The notes under the pieces were generated by a model. That model ran no database searches. It had not been told where the DNA came from and was given only the letters and a program-made list of their open reading frames with translations. Position numbers and translations under genes: made by a program. Positions 33,991 through 45,167 of a DNA stretch of 64,000 nucleotides are shown in pieces (the stretch's first letter is position 1; every line of letters starts with the position of its first letter). This DNA is from Capra hircus. Lineage: Eukaryota; Chordata; Mammalia; Artiodactyla; Bovidae. The stretch covers positions 70,301,121 through 70,365,120 of the forward strand of contig NC_030814.1 in assembly GCF_001704415.2 (NCBI RefSeq). Direction: 5' to 3'.

Positions 33991-35335
33991 AAGGAATGGG
34001 GAGGAGAGAAGGATTTCAATTGCAAATAGGTCTGAGGAAGCCCTGGCTTAGAAGGTTAGCTAGTAGGTGAAGGGAAAAGGTAGAGTGTATGTGCGATCAA
34101 ATTTCCATGAATAGGTAAGAGCAAGCACTAAGGTCCCTGAGGCTGGGATGGGAGTAAACACAGGATGTTGATGAGACCAGAGTAATGAGGATTCTGGGGA
34201 GAACAGAAGAAAAGGAGGTCTGAGTGGTGATAGAAAGTCTGTTGATAAAAGCATTCCTTTATTCTTGAAAAATTTTGTCTTTTATTCTTATAGAGATGAG
34301 TTCACTTTAGTGGTTAGCTGCTCAGTCATGTCCAACTCTTTGCGACCCCATGGCTACCCTGTCCACGGGGATTCTTCAGGCAATAATGCTAGAGTGGGTT
34401 TCCATGCCCTCCTCCAGGGGCTCTTCCCACCCCAGGTCTCCTGCCTTGCAGTGCAGTGTGCAAATAGACTAGGACAGGGGCAGGGATGGAACAGCTGATG
34501 AGGCAAATTCAGTTAGAGACCATCATCATCCAGGAGAGCAGTGATGACAGTGTGGCCAGGTAGGATGGGCAAGAATGGAAAGTGGTCAGGGGCAGATATA
34601 TTTGCAGAAAGAACCACCAGAGATTTATGATGTTGGGATGTGAGAGGGAAGGAGAAATTCAATATGACCCATGTGTTATGTCCTGAGAAACTGGACAGAC
34701 CTGCCCTTACTTTACATGGGAAGGTAAGACCAGGTGTTTTGTTTTTCCAGAGGAGACCAAGAACTCTATCTGATCACTTTAGGTAGGATAAGCCCATTGA
34801 ACATCCAAATGGAGATGGTGGGTATGGAGTGTTATAAGAATTAAAATTCAAGGGAGCTTATATGTCATTAATCAACTCTATAGTAGTGTAGTATACGGTG
34901 GTGGGTGGGGGAGAAAGTGGAGGTGTGGAGTGTATGTCTTTGAAGGTACATGCAGCCAAATGATTATATACACATTAGGTCCTTAAGATATAAGGAGGAA
35001 TTTCTGGTGTGAGGTGGAACCTGGTTTGTTCAGCTGATTGATTCAGTCTGGGTCTGATATGGCCAAGATGGTATTTGAAGACTATAGGAACAGTGATTTG
35101 TTCCTGTAGTAGGACCTCCCATCACACCTTTGTGTTGTTTTTGGCAAGGATACCTGGGCATGTCTTTTCTGGGCATGAGTCAGAATGTGCTTTGTTCTGC
35201 AGGAATTCAGCTCACAGAGCCTACCTCCATGGTGGTGGATCTGGGCAAGCCTATCCTAGTTTTAGAAATTACTCTGTTTCTTTATACAGAGAGTGTATCT
35301 TGTGTGATTGCCTTGTTTCCTCTTTGCAAGGAGGT
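33991..35335. repeat. Ancient interspersed repeat(s) with a Bov-tA inserted
   Basis: Segments such as GAACATCCAAATGGAGATGG and GGCTTAGAAGGTTAGC belong to an old mammalian repeat that also appears at 35870-36720. I cannot name the family. No coding frame is supported. Confidence 0.45.
34312..34460 (-). mobile_element. Bov-tA SINE
   Basis: Reversed Bov-A body: CTGCTCAGTCATGTCCAACT, TTCAGGCAATAATGCTAGAG, then a GTCTCCTGCCTTGCA-like tRNA part. Confidence 0.8.
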
Positions 35336-35347
35336 AAAGTAGACATG

Positions 35348-35621
35348 CTGCTGCTGCTGCTAAGTCGCTTCAGTCATGTCCGACTCTGTGCGACCCCATA
35401 GACGGCAGCCCACCAGGCTCCCCCGTCCCTGGGATTCTCCAGGCAAGAACATTGGAGTGGTTGCCATTTCCTTCTCCAATGCATGAAAGTGAAAAGCGAA
35501 AGTGAAGTCGCTCACTTGTGTCCGACTCTTAGTGGCCACATGGACTGCAGCCCACCAGGCTCCTCTGTCCCTGGGATTTTCCAGGCAAGAATACTGGAGT
35601 GGGGTGCCATTGCCTTCTCCA
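35348..35621 (-). mobile_element. Bov-A2 dimeric SINE with 12-bp target-site duplication
   Basis: (CTG)n head and two units. Flanked by AAAGTAGACATG at 35336-35347 and 35622-35633. Confidence 0.93.
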
Positions 35622-35869
35622 AAAGTAGACATGAATATATCCTAAATCAATGTCTCCTGGATACCCCTGTAATACATTTGCAGAGAAATTCTATTCTTTT
35701 GTAAATATTTCAAGATAGTTCTTACTATATCACTTACTATCCCTCAAAGGAAGAAATATAGCAATGAAGTAGTATACTGAGGTCAAGAACAAGGGCTCCA
35801 GCAACTGAAGTGGGAGTCTCTCTACTTTCAGAAAGTGGAAGTTGCAGCTATGTATTTCTTTACGTTGAT

Positions 35870-36720
35870 TATTTTATTCAATCAACACATATGTATTGAG
35901 GATATACTATGAACCAGGAAGCCATTAGGGGCTGAACCCATTAGGGGGTACCAATGTCATGGTGAATGATAAATGATGCTCTTATTCCAATAGGATGAGA
36001 CAGACAATAAAAGTTTTAAAATGTAATCCTGTGTGTGTTGAATGGTATAAGTGTTGTGGACAAAACAAAAGCAAGAAAGGACTTGAAAATGCAAGGTGTT
36101 TATAATTTTAGTGACTTTCACAGAATGTATCTCTTAAGAGGTTGGCATTTAAGTAAAAATCTGAAGCAGATGAGAGATAGAAATATGAGGAAAGAGCATT
36201 CCAAAGAGAAAAAATGCAAAGATCCAAAGGTTGGGAGTGTCCAAGGGAATTCAAGGAAACACAGTGGGCAAAGGGGACATGGTAGGAAACGAGGTCAGAG
36301 ATATGAGTGTGCGTGTTTGTGTGTTTATCATGTAGGGCCTTGTGTTCCACTCTAAGTATCTGGGCCTTACTTGGGGTAATTTGGAGCTTCCCTGGTGGCT
36401 CATATTTAATTCAAGAAGTCATTGAGATACTTTCAGCATGAGAATTACATTGTATAACTTACATTTTAAGCAGACTCACTTGAACTGTTATGAGAATAGA
36501 CTCAGGTTTCAATGGTAGAAGCCCGGAGACTGACTAGAAGCCTGTAAGAGCCCATCTAAGAGAGAATAGTGGCTTGGACCAATTCAGCTGTAGAGGAGAT
36601 AAGCATTAACTGGATTCTGAGATATTCTGAATAGTATAGACAAGAGGTTTTCCTGATAGATTGGATGTAAAAGACATAGAGGAATTAAAAATGATTCTAA
36701 GGTATTTGAGCTCAGCAAAA
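35870..36720 (+). repeat. Ancient mammalian interspersed repeat (family not assigned)
   Basis: GAGGAAAGAGCATTCCAAAG, ATCATGTAGGGCCTTGTG, GGCTTGGACCAATTCAGC and GATTGGATGTAAAAGAC appear in the order of a common old repeat. It contains a truncated Bov-tA head at about 36388-36405. No gene is present. Confidence 0.5.
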
Positions 36721-37034
36721 TAAAGAACATCTCAAGTATCCATTACTTTCCTTTATTGTAACATATATGAATTATCTCTTGGGATGAAATGGTCCAAGTT
36801 CTGCTAGAGATAGTATACTGAGTCCATTTAGTCTTGCTAAAAAGAGTCAGTGCCATATGGGAAAGCCAGTATTTTGTGTATTGAAAGAGGATTGTCCAAT
36901 AGTCCTGTGACATAAACTAACTCAGATTCTATTCTTCTTGGTATGGATATATACAAATGTAGATAAATGGTTCAGTTCTATGAGATAGCAAATATCCTAT
37001 CGTCTGTGTTTCGGGAAAAATGAAAGAATGTACT

Positions 37035-37243
37035 GTGCTAAATCGCTTCTGTCATGTCCAACTCTTTGCAACCCTATGGACTAGCTGGCCAGGCTCCTCT
37101 GTCCATGGGATTCTCCAGGCAAGAATACTGGAGTGGGTTACCATGCCCTTCTCTAGGGGATCTGTCCAACCCAGAGATCAAACCCATGTCTCTTACATCT
37201 ATGGCATTGGCAGGCGGGTTCTTTACCACTGTGCCACCTGGAA
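37035..37243 (-). mobile_element. Bov-tA SINE upstream of the plus-strand OR
   Basis: Reversed Bov-tA: CGCTTCTGTCATGTCCAACT, CCAGGCAAGAATACTGGAG, box-B-like GAGATCAAACCC and GGTTCTTTACCACTGTGCC. It ends about 165 bp before the OR ATG. Confidence 0.9.
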
Positions 37244-37370
37244 TGCTCCTATCCTCTTATATATCCCTAAGCATGTACTGTTGTGCTCTAATGAATTGCA
37301 AAAGATACAGATGACTGAAGAAGAATAATTCAGAGATAAGTAAAGACATGTCTCTCAATCTCAGAATTTC

Positions 37371-37408
37371 TCCGTCCATGTTTTCAGGTGCCTGTGAACA
37401 GCTGAACC
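37371..37408 (+). promoter_or_regulatory. Putative 3' splice site and 21-nt 5'UTR of the plus-strand OR
   Basis: TCCATGTTTTCAG with AG at 37386-37387 is followed by 21 nt of leader and the ATG at 37409. The site is conserved in the inverted paralogue (AG at 13590-13591), which supports a real acceptor for an upstream non-coding exon. The upstream exon and promoter cannot be identified from sequence alone. Confidence 0.5.
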
Positions 37409-38356
37409 ATGGGGATATGGTTAAACCAATCATCCATAGATGGCTTCATTCTCTTGGGCATCTTTTCTCATAGCCAGGCTGATTTTGCCCTATTCTCTGT
37501 GGTTATGATGGTCTTCACAGTAGCCCTCTGTGGTAATGTCCTCCTTATCTGCCTCATCTACATGGATCCTCGACTTCATACACCCATGTACTTCTTCCTC
37601 AGCCAGCTCTCCCTCATGGACCTCCTGTTGGTCTGTGACATTGTGCCCAAGATGGCGGCCAACTTCCTGTCTGGCAGGAAGTTCATCTCCTTTGTGGGTT
37701 GTGCCATACAAATTGGATTTTTTGTCTCTCTCGTGGGATCTGAAGGGCTCTTGCTGGGACTCATGGCTTATGACCGCTATGTGGCCATTAGCCACCCACT
37801 TCACTATCCCATCCTCATGAGCCAGAGGGTCTGTCTCCAGATTGCTGTGAGTTCATGGACTTTTGGGATAATAGATGGAATGATACAAATGGTGGGAGCC
37901 ATAAGCTTACCCTACTGTGGCTCAAGGAATGTGGATCATTTCTTCTGTGAGGTTCCAGCTTTATTGAAACTGGCCTGTGTAGACACATCCATTTTTGATT
38001 CCCTGCTTTTTGCTTGCTGTGTCTTCATGCTGCTCCTGCCCTTCTCCATCGTTGTGGCTTCCTATGCTCGAATTTTGGGGGCTGTGCTCCATATGCACTC
38101 TGCTCATGCTCGTAAAAAGGCTCTGGCCACCTGTTCTTCCCACCTTACTGCTGTGTCCCTCTTCTATGGGGCAGCCATGTTCATCTACCTTAGGCCTAGG
38201 CGCTACCGGGCCCCAAGTCATGACAAGGTGGTCTCTCTCTTCTACACAGTCCTTACACCTATGCTCAACCCTCTCATTTATAGCTTGAGAAATCGGGAAG
38301 TGATGGGCGCCTTGAAGAAGGGGCTGGATCACTGCAGGGTTGGCAACTGGCACTGA
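37409..38356 (+). CDS. OR2V1/2V2-like: Olfactory receptor, OR2V subfamily (intact, single exon)
   Basis: Paralogue of the minus-strand OR at 12618-13565: 315 codons with 55 amino-acid differences and no indel (my hand alignment, about 82.5% identity). It carries the same class II OR hallmarks: NQS at residues 6-8, GN at 42-43, LHTPMYFFLSQLSLMDL at 56-72, Cys98/Cys180, MAYDRYVAISHPLHYP at 119-134, SYA at 218-220, KALATCSSHLTAV at 237-249 and PMLNPLIYSLRN at 284-295. Differences cluster at residues 91-107 (TM3) and 161-200 (second extracellular loop to TM5), while IC2 and TM6-TM7 are nearly unchanged. The ATG lies 21 nt after a conserved acceptor-like AG. A Bov-tA SINE ends about 165 bp upstream and a MIR with an AATAAA follows the stop. 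No disabling change is seen, so the gene is probably functional. Confidence 0.96.
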   Translation: MGIWLNQSSIDGFILLGIFSHSQADFALFSVVMMVFTVALCGNVLLICLIYMDPRLHTPMYFFLSQLSLMDLLLVCDIVPKMAANFLSGRKFISFVGCAIQIGFFVSLVGSEGLLLGLMAYDRYVAISHPLHYPILMSQRVCLQIAVSSWTFGIIDGMIQMVGAISLPYCGSRNVDHFFCEVPALLKLACVDTSIFDSLLFACCVFMLLLPFSIVVASYARILGAVLHMHSAHARKKALATCSSHLTAVSLFYGAAMFIYLRPRRYRAPSHDKVVSLFYTVLTPMLNPLIYSLRNREVMGALKKGLDHCRVGNWH

Positions 38357-38394
38357 ACACCAGGGCATCAGGAGCCTGGTGCTGCCACCTCCTG

Positions 38395-38560
38395 TTTGCA
38401 TAATGTTGGCGAGTCATTCACGCTTTGTGAGTGACTGTTTCCTCATCAATAAATGAGAATCATGACACTGCCCTACCTCACAGGGATTTTGTTGGGATAA
38501 CTATATGTAAACCTAAAGCACTGTGAGGAAGCAATGCATTGTTATTATTATCATTATTGA
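38395..38560 (+). repeat. MIR SINE just downstream of the plus-strand OR, with AATAAA
   Basis: The pattern GTGACTGTTTCCTCATCAATAA, then CTACCTCACAGGGATTTTG, then AAAGCACTGTGAGG and an ATTATTATT tail follows the MIR consensus. It contains an AATAAA at 38448-38453, 92 bp after the stop codon, which could act as the polyadenylation signal. A MIR remnant lies at the same position behind the other OR, so the insertion predates the duplication. Confidence 0.7.
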
Positions 38561-38844
38561 TCATTTATGAAGTCTTTGAAGGAAATTCACTCTATTTTTA
38601 ATTCTTCTTGGTTATAATTGTGTTTTATTGAGTGCTTGCTATGTCCTGGGCACAGTCTTTTTTCATTTATGTATCATCTATATTACTTAGTTGATTATTT
38701 CACTTAATAAATATAAATATTTTAAATAAAAACTTTCTAGATGGGAGAAATTGAGTCTCTATGATTCTTTATTGGAAGGTTCTTAGTCTAAGGGATGTGG
38801 GGGAGGGAGAGGTGTGGAATGGGAGTTTGGGGTTGGTACATGAA

Positions 38845-39042
38845 AAATACTTCTTTTAGAATGGATAAGCAACAAAGTCCTCCTACTGTGTAGCACAGGG
38901 AACTATATCCAATCTCCTGGGATAAACCATAATGGAAAAGAACATTTAAAAAAGAATATATATACGTGTAAAACTGAGTCACTCTGCTGTATAGCGGAGA
39001 TTGGCAAAACATTGCAAACAAACTATACTTAAATAAAAAATA
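38845..39042 (+). mobile_element. L1 3' end
   Basis: GCACAGGGAACTATATCCAA, AAACCATAATGGAAAAGAAC, ACAAACTATACTTAAATAAA. Confidence 0.85.
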
Positions 39043-39507
39043 CAAATATATCCCTAACTGCTAATAAATTATTTATATATGTCCAGTACCTGGTTCTGTG
39101 CCTCATAGGTACTAATTGCTTAACAAACCTTATTGAATGAAGGCAAGAAGAAGACATCAAAAAGGACATATGTATGAAAACATTTTTAAAAGCACTATTC
39201 AGGTGCCAAATTTGCTGTGGCAACTGTGATTATTTCTGTACTTAAAGTTCTGCAAAAGTAAAACTATATATGTTTTGGAAAGTGGAGATTAGAACAGAAA
39301 TAAAGACAGAATTCGAGCCATTGTTTAATAACTTACGTATCAGTCAGGGTACAGCCAGGAATAAAAACTTTATCAGTTACTTTAGTAGAAAAAGTGTAGT
39401 GTAAAGAGTCGTTAACCAGGTATTTGAGAACTGAAATGGCAAAAGAACACTAAGGATTGCAGAGGAAAAAACAATCCGTAAAAAGAAGTTACCCTTCCTA
39501 GTGTGAG
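39043..39507. other. Intergenic DNA with a MIR/L2-like tail
   Basis: 39080-39140 resembles the end of an L2/MIR (GTGCCTCATAGGTACTAATTG, TTATTGAATGAA). The remainder is unassigned and has no gene. Confidence 0.4.
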
Positions 39508-39760
39508 GTTGTTGTTCAGTTGCTCAGTTGTGTCCGACTCTTTGTGACCCCATGGACTGCAGCACGCCAGGCTTTCCTGTCCTTCACTATGTCCCTGAGT
39601 TTGCTCAGATTCATGTCCATTGAATCAATGATGCCATCCAACCACCTCATCCTCTATCACCCTCTTCAACTCCTGCCCTCAATCTTTCCTAGCATTAGAG
39701 TCTTTTCCAATGAGTTGGCTCTTCACATCAAGTGACCAAAGTATTGGAGCTTCATCATCA
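39508..39760 (-). mobile_element. BovB 3'-end fragment
   Basis: TTGTTGTTCAGTTGCTCAG and CGACTCTTTGTGACCCCATG mark the reversed terminus. Truncated near AAGTATTGGAGCTTCA. Confidence 0.9.
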
Positions 39761-41109
39761 GTTCATGGTATTCTCTTATACTCATTTTTATTTCTGTACA
39801 GTCTATAGTAATATCCTACTTTCATTTCTGATTGTAGTTATTTTATTGACTTCTCTCTTTTTGTTTACCATTCTAGCTTAAGCTTGTTCAATTTTGTTTA
39901 TCTTTAAAGAAAAGACTTTTGGTTTGGTCAATTTTATTTACTGTTTTTTAATCTCTTTATCTTCACTCTAATCTTTGCTTTTTTCATTCTTCTAGCTTTT
40001 GGTTTAGTTTTCTCTTTTTCTATAAGTATAAAGTTAGATGATCATTTTGAGTTCTTTACTTCCTTTCTGATATAAGCTGTAAATTTCTCTCTGAGCATTA
40101 CTTTCCTGGCATCCCATATTTTGGTATATTGTGTTTTCATTTTCATTTGTCTCGAGATTTTTTCTAATTTATCTTTTATTTATTCTTTAGTCCATTTGAT
40201 TTTTTAAGAGTGTGCTGTTTAATTTCCACATATTTTTGAATTTTCCATTCTCTTCCTATCATTGATATCTAGTTTCATTCTATTTTGGTCAAAGAAGATA
40301 CGATATGATTTCAATATTTGAAATTTATTGAGACAATTTTTAGTCTAACATATGGTGTATCCTGGGGAATGCTCCATGTACACTTGAGGAGAATGTGTGT
40401 CTTCTGTTGCTGGGTGCTGGGTAGAATGTTCTATATATGTCTAGTATACAAAGTTGGGTTATAATATTGTTGGTACCCTCTATTTTCTAATTGATATTCT
40501 ATCTAGATGTTCTATCAGTTTTTGAAAGTGAAATACTAAGTCTTCAACCATTATCACAGAACTGTCTCTTTTCAGTTCAATTTTATCAAAGTTTGCTTCA
40601 CATAATTTGGAGCTGTGTTTAATATATGTATGATTAAAATTGTTATAGCTGCTTGATGAATTGACAATTTTCTCGACATAAGATGTACTTAGTCCCCTGT
40701 AACATATAATGTAATATAGTACTATATATTTTTTCTTATATTAATATTTCCACCTTTGCTCTTTTTTGGCTATGTTTGTGTGGGGCATCCTTTTTCCATC
40801 TTTTTATTTTCCATCTACTTGTGGTTTCAAATCTAAGAGAGTTTCTTATAGACAACATGGAATTGAATGATATTTCAAAAAATGTGTTTTGCCAGTCTTT
40901 GCCTTTTAATTGGAGAGCCTAGTTCATTGAAATTTAAAGTAATTACTGATATGGACAGTTACTTCTGCTATTTTGATATTCATTTTCTATATATATATTT
41001 TTAGTTTTCCATTTTTTCCATTGCTTCCTTCTGTGTAATTTATTTTTGGGGGGCATTATTTGATTGTTTTTATTCCCTCCTTATTTTATTTTTAAATTTT
41101 TAAAATTTT

Positions 41110-41275
41110 ATGTTCAAACCTTTTTAAAAATGTATTTATTTTTTTGGACATGCTGTGATGATTTAAGTTCCCCCTGTAAGATATTAGTTCCCTAACCAGG
41201 AATCAAACCTGGGCTCCTGCAGCGAAAGTGTAAAAGTTCTAAGTCTTAACCACTGTACTGCCAGGGAATTCTTTC
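41110..41275 (-). mobile_element. CHR-2-type SINE
   Basis: AATGTATTTATTTTTTTGG at the left and CTTAACCACTGTACTGCCAG at the right, with a box-B-like AATCAAACCTGGG. Confidence 0.8.
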
Positions 41276-41454
41276 ATTTCCTTTTGTATGTATTTTAAGA
41301 TATTTTCTTAGCTTTTACCATAGGGAGTACAATTCTTATCTTAAATGTATACTAATTTAGTTTGACTTAATACAAACTTTGCCTTTATAACATACAAAAG
41401 TCATGCTCCTACATAGCTCTAGTTTCCTTTATTTTGTTGTTGTCTCTAACACTA

Positions 41455-41783
41455 TATATATATTTTTAACTTTTTATTTTGTATAGGAGTATAGCCAGTT
41501 AACAATTTTATAGTAGTTTCAGGTGGACAGCAAAGGGACTCTGTCATAAATATGCATGTATCCATTCTCCCCCAAACTCCCCTCCCATCCAGGGTGCCAG
41601 GAACTTGAGCAAAGTTCCATATGCTATACAGTAGGTCTTTGTTGATTATCCATTTTAAATAGAGCGGTGTGTACATGTCCATCCCAAATTCCCTAACTAT
41701 CTCTTTCCCCCATCTTTCCCCCAGCAACCATAAGTTCGTTCTCTAAGTCTGTGAGTCTCTTTCTGTTTTGTAAGTAAGTTCTC
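41455..41783 (-). mobile_element. Ruminant L1 3' end
   Basis: ACTTTTTATTTTGTATAGG, GTTTCAGGTGGACAGCAAAG, TTGTTGATTATCCATTTTAA. It serves as the unpatched reference for the L1 at 22912. Confidence 0.88.
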
Positions 41784-42224
41784 GAATATTATATCTTTAC
41801 ACTTTGTGTAAAGTAAACCTATGTGCAAGTTAACATAGGTTTATAATTATTGTTTAATATATTTACCTCTTAAATAATACAGGGAAAAAATTACAAGCCA
41901 AGAAATGCAACAATACTGTTTTAAATACTTACCTTTGTTATTTTTACCAGAGTTCATTATTTCTCATACGGCCTCAAGTTATTGTCCAGTGTCCATTCAT
42001 TTCAGACTTAATGACATCCTATAACATTTCTTGTAGAAAAAGTCTACTATCAATGTACCCCCTTGGCTTCTGTTTGGCTAAGAATGTCTTATTTCTCCTT
42101 CATTTTGAAGTATAGTTTTGCCAGATATAAAATTCTTTGTTTATAGTTTTTTTTTCTATCAGTGTTTTAAAATGTCAGTTAATTTACTTCTTGTCTCCAG
42201 TGTTTCTGATGAAAAAATCTATTG

Positions 42225-42745
42225 CAGATTTTACTGAGCCTGTTACTCAGTCCAAGCTCATACTGCTTGCTGTACAACAGACCAATAAATCTCAAGACAA
42301 ATTGTTGGGGCAAAGAATAGTGACTTTATTCAGAAAACCAGAAAACTGAGAAGAGGGTGTACTAGTGTCCAAAACGACCATCTTGCCCAAGTTAGAATTC
42401 AGGCTTCTTTTACGCAAAAAGGGCAGAATCTGTGGTTGGCGATTGCAAATTTCTTGGTGTCAGAATCCTTTGATCTTGCATCTGTCCAAGTACACCAGAT
42501 CATGGTGTTCCTGTAAACCTCCAACAGGACAAATGCTATTTTTCTGTTCTGCAGCTTTTTATCTCTACATGGTTGGAAAAGTGTTACATCTTTAAAGATC
42601 AGAGCCTTGAGAATGGGCTTTCCTATATATTTCAGGTTATAGACAACATTCTTAACTTGTAGCAAAAGCCATAGAATATAAAAGTTTAAGTAAAAGAAAT
42701 GGATCCAATATGCAGTCATTTGTTCTATGCTAATACAAGCCCATG
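42225..42745 (-). mobile_element. Possible solo LTR or LTR fragment
   Basis: A non-L1 segment inside the old L1, with CAACAGACCAATAAATCTC and AATAGTGACTTTATTCAG, which look like a reversed polyadenylation region. No retroviral genes are attached. The family is not assigned and the ends are not proven. Confidence 0.45.
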
Positions 42746-42746
42746 T

Positions 42747-42785
42747 ATTGGGTTGGCCCAAAATTTCACCTGAATTTTTCTGATG
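42747..42785. mobile_element. Possible mariner-type terminal fragment
   Basis: TATTGGGTTGGCCCAAAATT followed by TTCACCTGAATTTTTC resembles the terminal repeat of a bovine mariner. Only about 35 bp is present, so the call is tentative. Confidence 0.3.
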
Positions 42786-43865
42786 TTCTAGGGACAAACG
42801 AGTACATGATAAATTATTTTTCTCTTGCTGTTTTTAAGATTCTCTTTGTCGGAGAGAACAAGATGTCTGAGGAGTAGGTGGATGGGAGTACACCTCTCAC
42901 CACAGATACATCAAGACTACACCTTCAGACACAGAAGTGCTTGCAGTACACCAGCTGAGAGTGGGCAGGAATACATGATAAGAGGGAAAGAATATATAGA
43001 ACCATGCAAAACTCGGTAGGATGAAGGAACTAGGGGGGAAAACAGAAGTGTTAGTAGGACTGGACCTGCCCTCGGCGGGTGGGGGAACTGAAGCAGGCAT
43101 CTGATCCCCACATCAGGGCAATTGTCTGAGTCAGAGGAGAAACATTTAAGGCTGAGAGTGAAACAGCTGACCTGTGGCAGCCTAAATGGAATGAGAATCA
43201 GACAATCCTTGCCACAGTCATACATACACCGGATGGGGACATGGAGTCTGGGGATTGTGGAGCAATCACAGGGCAAGGGCTGCTGTTGACTGAAGAGAGA
43301 TGGATTGAGAGGAGGTGAGAGAGAAGATTGTGGTGGGAAATGCCTGTGGAGGAAAGACAGGCCATAAAAGCAAGGCAAACTGTTGAGTCACACATAAGTG
43401 TTGGAGCCATCACCATAGCCTCTCTCTCCCCACACGCCAGCATCAGCAGCTGAACAATAGAGAGCCTGGCCCATCAAACTCCTGATTCACTGGACTACAG
43501 AGCAGGACCCCACCCAGAGTGCTCCTTTAAGTGCCTGACTTGCCGATCTACAGAGTAGGACCCCAGCCAGTGGGGCATCTCTATGTGGCTGACTCGCTGA
43601 ACAACAGAGAAGGACCCCAGGCAGGGGAGCCCTCTAATTGCCTGAATGGGCGGAGCTATGGAGAAAGACTGGACAAAGAAGCCAGCTACAAGAGGCTTGA
43701 AAAAAGACTCTGATAGGGCTATAACTCCTGCGGCAGAGGTAGTCCATGTCCCTGCACACTTGGCGCTGCCAGGGTCCTCACAAGCCAAGCAGGTATGCCA
43801 CCTTCATGCTCAACTCTCACTGGGGCAGAGCTGCCACAGGCAAGAAAAGTCTTGCATCTGTGTGC

Positions 43866-43985
43866 ACAGGGTCACTTCAGTAGTGTCCAACTCTTTCTGA
43901 CCCTGTAGACTGTGGCCTGCCAGGCTTCTCTGTCAGGAAGAGGGGTTCTCCAGGCAAGAATACTGGAGTGTATTGGCCAATACTG
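43866..43985 (-). mobile_element. Bov-tA/Bov-A fragment in the L1 5'UTR
   Basis: GTCACTTCAGTAGTGTCCAAC and TCTCCAGGCAAGAATACTGG are Bov-A body segments, reversed and truncated. Confidence 0.7.
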
Positions 43986-44522
43986 GTTGCCATAACCTTA
44001 TAGAGCACTATATTTCCTGCTGCCTTAGCTGCCAACTCCCCTGAGCACCTGGTGCTGCTGGGACCCCAGCAACCCAAGCAGCTGCACCACCGCCATACCT
44101 GGCCCTCACAGCAGCAAGCCCAAGTCCTCCAGCACAGCATCAGGGGCAAACCCCAGTGGACTACCAACATACAGAAGTGGAAATAAAACCACAATTGAAA
44201 CCCAGGGGGAGTGTGGTTAAGGAAGAAGACCCAAAACATTCCCACCAGCTGTACAAGCTGCAGATTAAATCCATACGATCAGCTAGGAAGACTCTGTGTC
44301 TATCGAATATATAAAAGTCACTGAGAGCTCCCACCAAAGAAAATGCACTATTTCTGATAGCTGTGGACATTGGAGGCAAGAACATATAGAAGCAGGACCA
44401 GATTAGAATCTGAGCTGCCCCCACAGCAGGCCCAGAGATCAACACAGTGTTGGAGGGCATCCTAGGGAGGTGAGGTGGACTGTTACTCCCAGCAAGGGAG
44501 AGGACTCTGACAACAGTGACTC

Positions 44523-44548
44523 AAAAAAAAAAAAAAAAAAAAAAAAAA
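44523..44548. repeat. 26-base A run within the L1 5' region
   Basis: A perfect A26 tract, in the same position class as A-rich parts of the ruminant L1 5'UTR. Confidence 0.9.
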
Positions 44549-45167
44549 GAATTTATTATTCTTATGTTTTGACTTGTTCTGTAGATACTTTCGGATTTTT
44601 TTCTGTTTTCATTTTTGCTCATCTATTGTAGTTGATGATTTTATTGGCATTATGAAATCTAATTAAGAGTTGAGCTTTTCTTTTTTTCCTCCATCACATT
44701 TTTTTTATTGCTGTTATAAATCTCTGCCTCTATGTTGGGCTTTTGCAGTTCTGTGGAGTTTTCCTCCCCCCCTCCCTTTTCTCTTTTTTTAATCTTAATT
44801 TATTACACCTATTATATTTTTTCTAAATTTATTCTTTTGCTTGCCTTTCCTACTATTCTTTTCCCCTTACAGCTAATCTTTAATGTATTTAAATCTTCTT
44901 CATCTACCTCTATTTAACTGTGCATAGCTATTCTTTCTTTTCTTTTTTTTTTTTTTCTTTCCTTTCCTTTCAACATATTTGTTAGTTTTGTTTTCATTGC
45001 TTTATTCCCTACTTGGCACCTTACTTTAGTTTTGTTTTCCAGTTTGTGCTTTAGTTAGTTTTGTTCTCAACTGGTAAATATAATTTTTGATTTCCTTTGT
45101 TCACTAGGTCAATCTACAATACTTTATTTTTGTTGGACTGTTTTGACTTTGCCTATGGGTGTATATG

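Larger units (their letters stand above)
39770..42224 (-). mobile_element. Old L1 (L1M-type), ORF2 part, interrupted
   Basis: Reversed, highly AT-rich L1 ORF2 sequence (CCATATTTTGGTATATTGTG, GGGAATGCTCCATGTACAC, TAGACAACATGGAATTG). It contains a CHR-2 (41110-41275) and a younger L1 tail (41455-41783). The same old element continues at 42786-42835 and 53147-54007. Confidence 0.8.

Noticed and set aside
42399..42797. 132-codon minus-strand open frame
   Set aside because: Falls in an LTR-like insertion; no retroviral or cellular domain recognisable and no sign of splice sites.
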